From NCBI RefSeq assembly GCF_014648895.1, contig NZ_BMRZ01000001.1, positions 930,001-994,000 of the forward strand: a DNA stretch of 64,000 bases, given 5' to 3'. The notes under the pieces were generated by a model. It saw only the letters and a program-made list of their open reading frames with translations. It searched no databases and was not told the origin of the DNA. This DNA comes from Streptomyces tanashiensis (lineage in GTDB: Bacteria; Actinomycetota; Actinomycetes; Streptomycetales; Streptomycetaceae). The position numbers were made by a program, and so were the translations under genes. How positions within the stretch are numbered: position 1 is the stretch's first letter; the number at the start of each line of letters is the position of its first letter. Of the stretch, positions 1 to 8,238 are shown one piece after another.

Positions 1-29
1 GCCGTCACCGGCCGGAAGCGGAGCAATCC

Positions 30-980
30 ATGGCAGAAACGATCGCGGATCTCTCGAAGGAGATCACCTCCCTCAGGGACGCCCTCCTCAAGGACCGGGT
101 CGACAACAGCGACCCCAAGAACCCGAAGACGCAGGTCTCCGAACTCAAGGAACACCTCGTCCAGCAGGCCCCGAAGCTCATGACCGAGGACTTCTTCAAG
201 GCGCAGTTCGCCCCTTACTTCAAGAAGTTCGACGACATGCACCAGGAGCTCGTCAAGGCGAAGAAGACGGAGTGGATGGAGGCCGCCGGTCTCGGCAGCT
301 TCGCGGCCGCCGTCGAGAAGTTCCACGAGGACAGCGTCTGGTGGCCCGTGTACCTCGTGTCGGGCTTCCTCAGCCTCGCCGTCCCGGCGTTCCTCATCGC
401 CGTGGCGTTGAACCTCAAGGACCTGCAGCGGAAGATCCAGGGCGGGATCTTCAACTGGCTCGGCCGCAAGTGGCCCAGCCTGCGAGGTCAGATCCTGGCC
501 AGCGTGGAGGGTGGCCTCATCCCCCGCCGTCAGAACGCCCAGACGGTCAGGGATCGCGAGGCGGGCAACCTCGCCGGCGTGACCCTCACCAACCCGCCGG
601 ACCCGGCGACCTTCGACGCGCTCAAGCGGGCCCTCGGCGACATCAACCGCCGGATCATCAACTTCAACAAGGCCGTCGCCAAGATGAAGAGCAAGGCCCA
701 GCTCGACAAGCTGGCCACCGGCGTCGAGGCGATCACCAGGGCCACGGACGCCGCGAAACCCACGGACATCGAGACGCTGGCCAAGGCCATCGACAAGCTC
801 GGTGACGCCCAGACCAAGTTCAACCCGCGCGACGTCCCCAAGCCCCGCCCGCTTCTTGCGACGGCCGACGCCGCCAGGACCCTCGCCGAGGCCGGCGAGA
901 CCGTCACGCAGAGGTTCCAGAAGCTCAAGGACGACGCCGCCGAGCTGGCCCGCCTCATGGCCGGCGGCGCCTCGTCCTGA
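30..980 (+). CDS. Putative tail-module protein with one membrane segment and coiled coils
   Basis: I do not recognise a named family. The 316-residue protein starts at an ATG six bases after a GGAG ribosome-binding site. Residues 1-80 are charged and heptad-like. A single hydrophobic segment lies at about 107-129 (VYLVSGFL to AVALNL). The rest, up to 316, is again rich in Ala, Lys and Glu and looks helical, ending in another coiled-coil-like stretch (270-310). It is followed 30 bases later by a tape-measure-like gene, so it probably belongs to the same tail operon. It may act as a detached N-terminal part of a tape measure or as a membrane-active tail protein; both are inference. Nothing upstream is visible because the window starts here. 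Confidence 0.6.
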   Translation: MAETIADLSKEITSLRDALLKDRVDNSDPKNPKTQVSELKEHLVQQAPKLMTEDFFKAQFAPYFKKFDDMHQELVKAKKTEWMEAAGLGSFAAAVEKFHEDSVWWPVYLVSGFLSLAVPAFLIAVALNLKDLQRKIQGGIFNWLGRKWPSLRGQILASVEGGLIPRRQNAQTVRDREAGNLAGVTLTNPPDPATFDALKRALGDINRRIINFNKAVAKMKSKAQLDKLATGVEAITRATDAAKPTDIETLAKAIDKLGDAQTKFNPRDVPKPRPLLATADAARTLAEAGETVTQRFQKLKDDAAELARLMAGGASS

Positions 981-1010
981 CCCCCACCCACCTGGAAAGG
1001 AGGTACTCCC

Positions 1011-2222
1011 ATGTCTCTCGTCAGTGCCCTCAAGAAGTCGTCCGACGGCCTGCGCAACATCAAGACCCAGGCGTCCGGCGCCGGCACCTCGATCAAGAAG
1101 GTCGGCGACGCCGGCAAGTCGGCGTCCAGTCAGCTCAAGACGCTCCGTACCAACGCTCAAGGCTCCAACACCCAGCTCAAGAACCTCAAGACGGCCTCGG
1201 AGCAGGCCGAGCGCGCCATGAAGAAGGCCGGCGACACCGCTCAGTCGGCCGGCGGCAAGCTCGGCAAGTACGAGTCCGGCGCCGGCAAGGCCGCAAAGGG
1301 CCAGGACAAGCTCAACAAGTCCATGAAGGGCAACTTCCTGGTCCGGCTGCTCGAACTCTTCATGCCGCTCATCGAGACGATCGTCGAGATGGCGATGCGC
1401 TCGAAGACGATGCAGACGGTCATGAAGAAGGCGTTCAGCGCCATCAAGACCGTGATCAGCTCGGTCATGAAGGCCATCGGCCCGATCATGAAGCAGGCCG
1501 GCGCCCTCATCAAGACGGTCTGGAACGGCATCAAGAAGGCCATCTCCACCGTCGTGAAGGCCGTCGCCACGGTCATCAAGACGTACGTGAAGATCTGGAA
1601 GACGGTCATCACCACGGTGATGAACGCGATCAAGAGCGTCATCAGCGCCGTCTGGAACGGCATCAAGGCCGTCATCACCCCGGTGGTGAACTGGATCAAG
1701 TCCGCGATCCCGAGCGCGTTCACCGCCGTCAAGGACAAGATGTCGTCCATCTGGAACGGCCTCAAGGACATCGCGTCCCGGGCGTTCGACGGCATCAAGA
1801 GCGGTGTGAAGGGCCCGATCAACGCCGTCATCGGCCTCATCAACTCGATGATCGGCAGCCTCAACCGCGTCAAGGTCAGCGTCCCCGGCTGGGTCCCCGT
1901 CGTCGGCGGCAAGACCTTCGGCGTCAACCTGCCGACCATCCCGATGCTCGCCACCGGTGGTGTCGTCATGCCCCGCCACGGCGGTGTCCCGGCGATCCTC
2001 GCCGAGGCCGGCGAGGCCGAGGCCGTCCTGCCGCTGTCCAAGCTGGACCGGCTGCTCGCCCTCACCGCCCGCCGCGCCCGCATGGGCCAGAGCGTCAGCC
2101 AGGGCGGGGCCGCCGGTCCCGGGCTGCACATCGAGCACTACCACGCGGCCCGGAACAGTGACCCGCACACCACCGCCGACGCGCTCATGTACCTCGTGAA
2201 GGCGCGTGGAGCACGCGCATGA
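1011..2222 (+). CDS. Tape-measure-like phage tail protein (first of two)
   Basis: Tape measure proteins fill the tail tube, set its length and help DNA or pore delivery. This 403-residue protein has a Lys/Ala/Ser coiled-coil N-terminus (1-110) and then a long amphipathic region (about 130-265) with recurring WNGIK and KAVxxVIK units at regular intervals, typical of tape measure repeats. The C-terminus has the family signature VKGPINAVIGLIN, then GGKTFGVNLPTIPMLATGGVV at about 263-322 (with intervening residues). It is far shorter than most siphovirus tape measures, which commonly exceed 700 residues. A GGAGG site precedes the ATG. Its stop overlaps the next gene by four bases (ATGA), which suggests coupled translation with a second tape-measure-like protein. 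Confidence 0.8.
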   Translation: MSLVSALKKSSDGLRNIKTQASGAGTSIKKVGDAGKSASSQLKTLRTNAQGSNTQLKNLKTASEQAERAMKKAGDTAQSAGGKLGKYESGAGKAAKGQDKLNKSMKGNFLVRLLELFMPLIETIVEMAMRSKTMQTVMKKAFSAIKTVISSVMKAIGPIMKQAGALIKTVWNGIKKAISTVVKAVATVIKTYVKIWKTVITTVMNAIKSVISAVWNGIKAVITPVVNWIKSAIPSAFTAVKDKMSSIWNGLKDIASRAFDGIKSGVKGPINAVIGLINSMIGSLNRVKVSVPGWVPVVGGKTFGVNLPTIPMLATGGVVMPRHGGVPAILAEAGEAEAVLPLSKLDRLLALTARRARMGQSVSQGGAAGPGLHIEHYHAARNSDPHTTADALMYLVKARGARA

Positions 2223-3481
2223 GTGCCATGGCGCTGGGTGGCGCCATGCCCAACCCCTTCAGGGGTGTTGCTCCGACGATGAAGTCCCTGGCGCGGGGGC
2301 TCGGTGACGCGGGCGGCGCGCTCAGGCAGCTCAAGCAGGACGTCCAGCGCGCCGCGACGGGTGTCGGCGCCCTGGCCACCGGGATCAAGAGCTCCGGCAC
2401 CTCCCTCCGCACCCTCGGCCAGAACGCCTCCGGCGCCGCCACCGCCGTCACCAAGATCAAGCGCTCCACCGCACCCACCAGGGTCAAGCGGATCGGCGAC
2501 GCCGCCGGCAAGGCCCGCAGGGCCGCCGGGAAGATCGGCTCCGGCGCCGGCGTGATCCTCGGCATCCTGCTGCCGCTGCTGCCCATCACGGACGTCATCT
2601 CCGGCCTGATGGGCACCTTCGGCACCGTGATGACCATCGCCTCGATCGCCATGACGGGCGTCAACGTCGCCATGCGGGCCAACCCGCTCGGCTTCCTCGT
2701 CGGCCTGATCGTGCCCATCGCGGCGTACCTGATCGAACTGGCGGTCAACTCCGAGACCGGCCAGCGGATCATCAAGCAGGTCCTCCAGCAGGCGCTGAAG
2801 GGCTTCCAGGCGGTCTGGAAGTTCATCCAGCCGTTCATGCAGGGCCTCGGCAAGGCCGTGGGCACCTACGTCGCGGCGTACCTGACCGTCTTCAAGACCG
2901 GACTCAAGATCGTCGGGTCGGTGATCGGCGGAATCTCGAAGATCGGCTCCGCCGTCTCCTCGGCGTCGAACGCGCTGCGCGGCATCGCCTCCCGGACCAT
3001 CGGCGGCATCAGGAGCGCCGTCCAGCCGGTCGCCGACTGGATCACCGACAGGATCCCCGGCTTCTTCCGGACCGCCAAGGACGCCGTGAGCAACGCCCTG
3101 CGGGGCATCGGCGACCTGGTCAAGGGCGCGCTGAGCGCGGTCATCGGTGTCGTGAAGGGACCGATCAACGGCCTGATCGCCTTCGTCAACTGGATCATCG
3201 ACGGGCTCAACAAGCTCAGCTTCGAAATCCCGCTCACCGGCAAGAAGTTCGGCGTCGAACTCGACAAGCTCCCGATGCTCGCCGAGGGCGGCATCGTCTC
3301 GCCCGGAAGCGCGGACGACTACCGCATCGACTCGCTCTCCCAGCTGGAGAACCGCCGTGTCCCGGCGCTCACCGAGCCGCCTCCCCGGCCGCACCGCGTC
3401 CGGGACTTCCACGAGGAGCCCGGCGCCGGCCCCCGGTCGACCGCCGAGGACCTGCTGTTCCTCGCGACCGCCCACCGCTGA
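2219..3481 (+). CDS. Tape-measure-like phage tail protein (second of two)
   Basis: A 420-residue tail protein translated by ATGA overlap with the preceding tape-measure-like gene. Residues 1-105 are Ala/Gly/Lys-rich and helical. About 112-180 contain strongly hydrophobic segments (VILGILLPLLPITDVI; NPLGFLVGLIVPIAAYLI). About 300-360 carry the same C-terminal signature as its neighbour: VKGPINGLIAFVN, KKFGVEL, LPMLAEGGIV. Both proteins also end in a similar short helix (TAEDLLFL here, TADALMYL in the neighbour). The shared ends and different middles suggest an old duplication or a split tape measure. The role in tail-length setting or membrane passage is inferred from the family. Confidence 0.8.
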   Translation: MSAMALGGAMPNPFRGVAPTMKSLARGLGDAGGALRQLKQDVQRAATGVGALATGIKSSGTSLRTLGQNASGAATAVTKIKRSTAPTRVKRIGDAAGKARRAAGKIGSGAGVILGILLPLLPITDVISGLMGTFGTVMTIASIAMTGVNVAMRANPLGFLVGLIVPIAAYLIELAVNSETGQRIIKQVLQQALKGFQAVWKFIQPFMQGLGKAVGTYVAAYLTVFKTGLKIVGSVIGGISKIGSAVSSASNALRGIASRTIGGIRSAVQPVADWITDRIPGFFRTAKDAVSNALRGIGDLVKGALSAVIGVVKGPINGLIAFVNWIIDGLNKLSFEIPLTGKKFGVELDKLPMLAEGGIVSPGSADDYRIDSLSQLENRRVPALTEPPPRPHRVRDFHEEPGAGPRSTAEDLLFLATAHR

Positions 3482-3508
3482 CCCCATCCGAAGTGAGGTG
3501 ACGGCCCC

Positions 3509-4432
3509 ATGGCCGAGACCACTACCCCCTACGCCGGAAGCACCCTCACGGCCGACGTCGCGCCCGGCTCGCTCATCACCCAGGACGGGCAGATGCAGTG
3601 GGCCGGGCTCCTGATCGGGCCCGGCACCCCCTTCGCCGTCGACAAGTCCGGCCTGCAGGGCTGGGAGGACCTGCCCGAGTACGACTCCTCCGACGCCGAC
3701 CGCCCCACCTCGCACGGCGCCTGGCCGGGTGCCCGGTACGCCAAGCCGCGCAAGGTCGGCGGCACCATCGTGCTGATGCCGGAGTACAAGGGCGCGGCGG
3801 GTGCCATCCGCATGCTGCGGCAGGCGCTCGCCCTCCTCGACGAGGAGCGCTGGCTGACCGTCCGGCTGCACGGCGAACTGCTCGCCGTCCGCGCCCGGAT
3901 CGCCCAGCGCGTGGTCCCCGCCGACCAGGGCTTCGCCACCCAGGGCAGCTCCCGCATGTCCGTCCAGTGGCTGGCGTCCGACCCCCGCCGGTACGCCGTC
4001 GACGAGCAGGTCGCCACGACCACTCCCCCGCAGCCGGAGTCGGGCCTCACCTGGCCGCTGACATGGCCGCTCAGCTGGGGCAAGGCGACGAGCACCGGTG
4101 ACGTCAGCGTCGAGAACACCGGCTCGGCCGCCTGCCACCCGGTGATCGTCTTCCGCGGCCCGTGCTCCATGCCCGCCGTCACCGAGCGGGTCACCCGGCG
4201 CCGTCTGCGGTACGCGATCGACCTGGCCGCCGGCGACGAGCTCACCGTCGACACCCGCGCGGGGACGGTCATGCTCAACAACTCGGCCTCCCGGCTGCAC
4301 ACCGCGATGGCCGACTCCACCCCGGAGGAGCTGTTCGTGCTGGACCCCGGCCGGACCGACCTGTCCTTCCGGCCCGAGGAGGGCACCGCGGCCTCGCTGA
4401 TGACGGTGCGCTGGCGCAGCGCCGAGTGGTGA
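3509..4432 (+). CDS. Siphovirus-type distal tail protein (Dit-like)
   Basis: A 307-residue protein of the distal tail type, which forms the ring joining tail tube to the tip and fibres in non-contractile tails. Features seen: an N-terminal beta-rich region with the WAGLLIGPGTPFAVDKS segment, a GAWPGARYAKPRKVGG stretch typical of streptomycete phage minor tail proteins, and a C-terminal galectin-like part (VSVENTGSAACHPVIVFRG; ELTVDTRAGTVML). It lies directly after the tape-measure genes, the normal siphovirus order. An AAGTGAGGTGA stretch serves as ribosome-binding region before the ATG. It argues for a flexible, non-contractile tail, because no sheath or baseplate-wedge gene follows. Confidence 0.8.
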   Translation: MAETTTPYAGSTLTADVAPGSLITQDGQMQWAGLLIGPGTPFAVDKSGLQGWEDLPEYDSSDADRPTSHGAWPGARYAKPRKVGGTIVLMPEYKGAAGAIRMLRQALALLDEERWLTVRLHGELLAVRARIAQRVVPADQGFATQGSSRMSVQWLASDPRRYAVDEQVATTTPPQPESGLTWPLTWPLSWGKATSTGDVSVENTGSAACHPVIVFRGPCSMPAVTERVTRRRLRYAIDLAAGDELTVDTRAGTVMLNNSASRLHTAMADSTPEELFVLDPGRTDLSFRPEEGTAASLMTVRWRSAEW

Positions 4433-4453
4433 CCGCCGCCGCACGGACCTCGT

Positions 4454-4508
4454 GCGGCGACCGGCCCTCGTGACCACCGCCGCGTGAGCCCCGCGCGGCG
4501 ACCGGCCC
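4454..4508 (+). repeat. 14-bp direct repeat in the dit - fibre intergenic region
   Basis: GCGGCGACCGGCCC occurs at 4454-4467 and again at 4495-4508, a 41-base period, and the flanks (CTGACC or GTGACC followed by CCGCC) are also alike. It lies between the distal tail gene and the first fibre gene and just before the large hairpin. It may be the trace of recombination that inserted fibre cassettes here; that is inference. Confidence 0.7.
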
Positions 4509-4516
4509 CTCCTGAC

Positions 4517-4560
4517 CGCCGCGGCGGTGATCACGCCACGGCGTGGTCACCGCCGCGGCG
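4517..4560 (+). terminator. Large 21-bp hairpin upstream of the fibre genes
   Basis: The arms 4517-4537 and 4540-4560 are complementary over 21 positions, with one G-T wobble (4531/4546) and an apical loop of about four bases. There is no long T tract, only TCGTTCC after it. It could attenuate transcription between the tail-tube genes and the tail-fibre genes, lowering or separating fibre expression, or stabilise the 3' end of an upstream mRNA. Fold energy was not computed. Confidence 0.6.
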
Positions 4561-4608
4561 TCGTTCCTCCACCCCGACCGCCCCCGCCCCCTTCCGGAGA
4601 GGTGACCC

Positions 4609-5802
4609 ATGACCGTACGCGCCGCTTGGCTCCAGTCCACCGGCCAGACCCGCGAGGACACCCGTCTGACCCTCGCCGCCCTGCTCACCCCCAGCGGCCA
4701 GAGCCCCGAGGAGACCCCGCTGCGCTCGCGGTCGGGCATCGTGCCCGGTGGCTTCGTGCTGACCGGCAGCGCCCCGATGCAGTGCACCATCGGCACCGGT
4801 CGCGCGATCCTCCAGGGCAAGGACACCGCCCAGGGCTCCTATCTCGTCGCCGTCACCGCCCCGGAGAGCTTCACCCTCGGGGACGGCGACGCGCAGTACG
4901 ACCGGATCGACCTGATCGAACTGGCCGTCGTGGACGGCTCCTACGACCAGGGCGCCACCACCGAGGCCGTGCTGCGGCTGGTCAAGGGCACTCCCGCGGC
5001 CACCCCCGTCGCCCCGGTGAGCGGCGCCGGCAGCGCCCTCCCGCTCTACACGGTCCGGGTCCCGAAGGGCACCTCGGCCGGTACCGGCGGCGTGAACTGG
5101 ACCACCGCGGTCACCACCCAGCACTGGGCGGTCGTCGCGCTCGGCGGGATCATGCCCACCAGCGGCTTCAAGGGCGCGTACACCGGCCAGTACCGGGACA
5201 CCGCCGGGCTGCTCCAGCGCTGGGACGGCGCGACCTCGACCTGGGTCTCGTACCCCAAGGCGATCGGCGGCATCGCGCCGCACGGCACGGTGACCACGGG
5301 CACGTACACCGGCCAGTTCCGGGACAACGCCGGAGTGCTCCAGCGCTGGGACGGCACCGCCTGGCAGTACGCCGAGGGCAAGGCGACGATCCTGTTCAGC
5401 GCCTCGCAGACGTCCCACCAGTCCATCCCCTTCGCCGTGTGGACCCCGGTCACCCTCCAGACCGTCGACATCGACGACTTCAACGGCTGGAACGGGACCG
5501 ACACCTTCACCGTGCCCCGCACCGGCTGGTGGCGCGTCTCCGGCCACACCGCCTGGACCAGCGACTCCTTCGAGGGCATGCGCGGCACCCGGGTCGTCGT
5601 CGGCGGCGTCGGCGTCCCCCGGATGACCTGGCTCACGCCCGCGGGCGGCGGCCCCGTCGTCGTCGGCGGCCAGGGCCTCATCAAGCTCACCGCCGGCAGC
5701 ACGGTCCAGCTCTCCGCGTACCAGACGGTCCCGACCCCGGTACGCACCCTCGGCGGCGGCGGCTACTCCTGCAACCTCTCGGCCGAGTGGATCAGGTCCT
5801 GA
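4609..5802 (+). CDS. Tail fibre / receptor-binding protein, paralogue 1
   Basis: A 397-residue fibre-like protein. Residues 1-258 form the anchor shared with the next two genes: TGQTREDTRLT near the start, then RSGIVPG, GRAILQG, YDRIDLIELAV, and two YTGQ(Y/F)RDxAGxLQRWDG repeats (about 190-210 and 230-250). The remaining 139 residues are unique to this copy and look like a compact beta jelly-roll of the C1q/TNF kind (FTVPRTGWWRVSG; STVQLSAYQ). By analogy with phage fibres the anchor would bind the tail tip and the C-terminal head a cell-surface receptor. A GGAGAGG site precedes the ATG. The receptor is unknown. Confidence 0.75.
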   Translation: MTVRAAWLQSTGQTREDTRLTLAALLTPSGQSPEETPLRSRSGIVPGGFVLTGSAPMQCTIGTGRAILQGKDTAQGSYLVAVTAPESFTLGDGDAQYDRIDLIELAVVDGSYDQGATTEAVLRLVKGTPAATPVAPVSGAGSALPLYTVRVPKGTSAGTGGVNWTTAVTTQHWAVVALGGIMPTSGFKGAYTGQYRDTAGLLQRWDGATSTWVSYPKAIGGIAPHGTVTTGTYTGQFRDNAGVLQRWDGTAWQYAEGKATILFSASQTSHQSIPFAVWTPVTLQTVDIDDFNGWNGTDTFTVPRTGWWRVSGHTAWTSDSFEGMRGTRVVVGGVGVPRMTWLTPAGGGPVVVGGQGLIKLTAGSTVQLSAYQTVPTPVRTLGGGGYSCNLSAEWIRS

Positions 5803-5866
5803 CTCCACCGGATCGCCCCCCGATCCCGTCCCTCCCCCGCCTCGACTCCTCGATCGGAGAAACCCC

Positions 5867-7057
5867 ATGAACCTGCGCAGCAGCTGGGTCGCCGAGACCG
5901 GCCAGACCCGCGAGGACACCCGCCTCACCCAGACCGGTGTCACCACGATGCAGAACCCCGTCCAGGTCCGCTCCGGCATCCTGCCCGGCTCGTACGACGG
6001 CGCCTTCCGGCTGGCCGGTTTCTGGACCTTCGGCGCCGGCGCCATGACGGCCACGGTCTCCGAAGGCCGCGCCGTCATCCAGGGCGACATCACGCAGGGC
6101 GCCTACCCGGTGACGCTGCCGGTCGCCACGGCCGTCAACTTCACTCCGGGCAACGCCCAGTACGCCCGCATCGACGTGATCGTCCTGAAGATCTACGACT
6201 CGCTCTACGACACCTCGACGAAGACCGAGGCGAAGCTGGAGATCATCCAGGGCACCCCGGAGCAGACCCCGAAGGTCCCGCTCATCCCGGCGCGCTGCCT
6301 GCCGCTGTACGAGGTCCTGGTCCCGGCCGGCGCCAGCGCCGGCAACGGCGGCATCCCGTGGAACACCTCCCTCAAGGACCTGCGCTCCACGGTCGTCTCG
6401 CTCGGCGGCATCCTCCCGGCCGAGGGCCAGACCGGTCCGGGCGCCTACCCGGGTCAGTACCAGGACGCGGCCAACACGCTCCAGCGCTGGGACGGCGCCG
6501 CCTGGGTGCCGTACCCGGCGGCGCTCGGCGGCATCATCCCGAACACCGCCTCCGCCACACCGGCGAGCTACCCCGGCCAGTACCGCGACACGGCGAACGG
6601 CCAGCTCCAGCGGTGGAACGGTTCGGCGTGGATCCCGGCCGTGGCGGTCGGGGCCTTCGTCGACAACGGCGACTACGGCGACACCACCTCGACCACCTAC
6701 ACCTCGACACTCGCGGGCCGCGTCACCAACCCGCTCACGGTCAGCTTCGTCGCCCCGCCGTCCAGGGCCGTCGCCGTCAGCTTCGGCGCCAAGATGCGGT
6801 CGACGAGCAGCGACCACTACGCGTACATGGCGCTCAAGCTCACCCAGGGCGCGACGGTCGTCAACGACCTCGAGGACGACTACGCGGTGCTCGCCGCCAG
6901 CCAGAACATGATCTCGGTGGCCAACACGCGCCGCTACTCCGGTCTGACCGCGGGCACGACGTACACGCTCACGGCCTTCTTCCGGGTCATCACCAACACC
7001 CTCACCCTCAAGGCCGGCTTCGACAACACCTTCATCAAGGTCGACCCGCTGCCGTAG
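5867..7057 (+). CDS. Tail fibre / receptor-binding protein, paralogue 2
   Basis: A 396-residue member of the same fibre family as its two neighbours. The first 258 or so residues align closely: SSWVAETGQTREDTRLT, RSGILPG, GRAVIQGDITQGAYPVTL, YARIDVIVLKIYD, and two YPGQYQD/YPGQYRD...LQRW(D/N)G repeats. The C-terminal 135 residues are not similar to those of the other two copies: a Gly/Thr/Ser-rich start (DNGDYGDTTSTTYTST), then beta strands ending FFRVITNTLTLKAGF. The head probably recognises a different surface ligand from the flanking copies, which is inference from the conserved-anchor, variable-head layout. The start is the ATG nine bases after GGAG. Confidence 0.75.
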   Translation: MNLRSSWVAETGQTREDTRLTQTGVTTMQNPVQVRSGILPGSYDGAFRLAGFWTFGAGAMTATVSEGRAVIQGDITQGAYPVTLPVATAVNFTPGNAQYARIDVIVLKIYDSLYDTSTKTEAKLEIIQGTPEQTPKVPLIPARCLPLYEVLVPAGASAGNGGIPWNTSLKDLRSTVVSLGGILPAEGQTGPGAYPGQYQDAANTLQRWDGAAWVPYPAALGGIIPNTASATPASYPGQYRDTANGQLQRWNGSAWIPAVAVGAFVDNGDYGDTTSTTYTSTLAGRVTNPLTVSFVAPPSRAVAVSFGAKMRSTSSDHYAYMALKLTQGATVVNDLEDDYAVLAASQNMISVANTRRYSGLTAGTTYTLTAFFRVITNTLTLKAGFDNTFIKVDPLP

Positions 7058-7089
7058 TCCCGGATCCACTCACCCGACAGGAGAACACC

Positions 7090-8226
7090 ATGGCACTGCG
7101 CAGCGGCTGGCTCCCGCCGACCGGACAGACCCGTGTCACCACCCGCCTCACCGCCCACGGCGCCACCACCCCGGCCAACCCGCTCGCCTCGCGCTCCGGC
7201 ATCCTGCCGGGCACGATCGACGGCAAGTTCCGGGTCGGCGGCCTCTGGATGAGCTCCAGCGGCCCGATGACGGCGACCGTCTACGCCGGGCGCGCCGTCA
7301 TCCAGGGCCCGAACAACCAGGGTGCCTACCCCGTCACCCTCGACGCGGACACCGTCCTCACCTTCGGTGACGGCGACCCGCTGAACCCGCGCATCGACCT
7401 CGTCGTCCTGCGCGTGTACGACGACGAGTTCGACAGCCTCACCCGGAGCGAGGCCGTCCTGGAGATCGTCAAGGGCCAGCCGAAGGCGACGCCGGAAGCC
7501 CCGGCCGCGCCCCCGCTCTCCCTCCCGCTCTTCTCGGTCAAGGTGAAGGCCGGGGCCTCGGCCGGCACCGGCGGCATCGACTGGGCGGGCGGGGCCTCCA
7601 CCGACCTGCGCACCACCCTCGTCGGCGTGGGCGGCATCCTGCCCGTCTACAACAACGCCGGCGTCCCCGGCTCCTACCCGGGCCAGTACCAGGACAACGA
7701 CAACGCCCACTTCCTCCAGCGCTGGGACGGCCTGGGCTGGGTCGCGTACCCGAAGGAGATCGGCGGTGTCGCCCCCAGCGGCACGGTCTCGACCGGTACG
7801 TACGCCGGCCAGTTCCGCGACAACTACGGCGTCCTCCAGCGCTGGACCGGCACCGCCTGGGCGAACTACCAGCCCCCGGTGGAGGTGGAGACCACCACGA
7901 GCGCCACGACCGCACTGCCCGGCTGGACGGTCGTGGCCTTCGCCGCCCGCCGCACCCGGGGCCTCGCGACCGTCCTCGTCACCGTCACCCGCAACGGCGC
8001 CACCATCAACGTCGACGGCGCCGGCAACTTCACCGACGAGCCGCTGTGCACCCTGCCCGCCGGATGGCGCCCGGCCTTCGACTACGAGGCCTCCGCCTGC
8101 GACGGCTTCGGCAACGGCGGTGCCTACATCTCCCCCAGCGGCCAGATCAACCTGCGCACCTGGTCGTCCAACGGCGCTCTCGTCGCCGGCCGGAACGTGC
8201 GCATCTCCGCGACCTACGTCCTGTAA
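7090..8226 (+). CDS. Tail fibre / receptor-binding protein, paralogue 3
   Basis: A 378-residue fibre-like protein. The ATG at 7090 is chosen because AGGAG lies six bases upstream and the protein then begins with the family N-terminus (RSGWLPPTGQTRVTTRLT); the open frame continues upstream only as an antiparallel shadow inside paralogue 2. Shared anchor motifs are RSGILPG, GRAVIQGPNNQGAYPVTLD, PRIDLVVLRVYDD and two YPGQYQD/YAGQFRD...LQRW repeats. The C-terminal 115 residues differ from both other copies and contain a short Gly-rich beta domain (DGFGNGGAYISPSGQINLRT; RNVRISATYVL), a fold often seen at the tips of streptomycete phage fibres. Confidence 0.75.
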   Translation: MALRSGWLPPTGQTRVTTRLTAHGATTPANPLASRSGILPGTIDGKFRVGGLWMSSSGPMTATVYAGRAVIQGPNNQGAYPVTLDADTVLTFGDGDPLNPRIDLVVLRVYDDEFDSLTRSEAVLEIVKGQPKATPEAPAAPPLSLPLFSVKVKAGASAGTGGIDWAGGASTDLRTTLVGVGGILPVYNNAGVPGSYPGQYQDNDNAHFLQRWDGLGWVAYPKEIGGVAPSGTVSTGTYAGQFRDNYGVLQRWTGTAWANYQPPVEVETTTSATTALPGWTVVAFAARRTRGLATVLVTVTRNGATINVDGAGNFTDEPLCTLPAGWRPAFDYEASACDGFGNGGAYISPSGQINLRTWSSNGALVAGRNVRISATYVL

Positions 8227-8238
8227 AGGGGGCTGTCC

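Noticed and set aside
6358..7089. Upstream extension of the third fibre gene
   Set aside because: It overlaps the second fibre gene in another frame with typical shadow composition; AGGAG and the family N-terminus fix the start at 7090.
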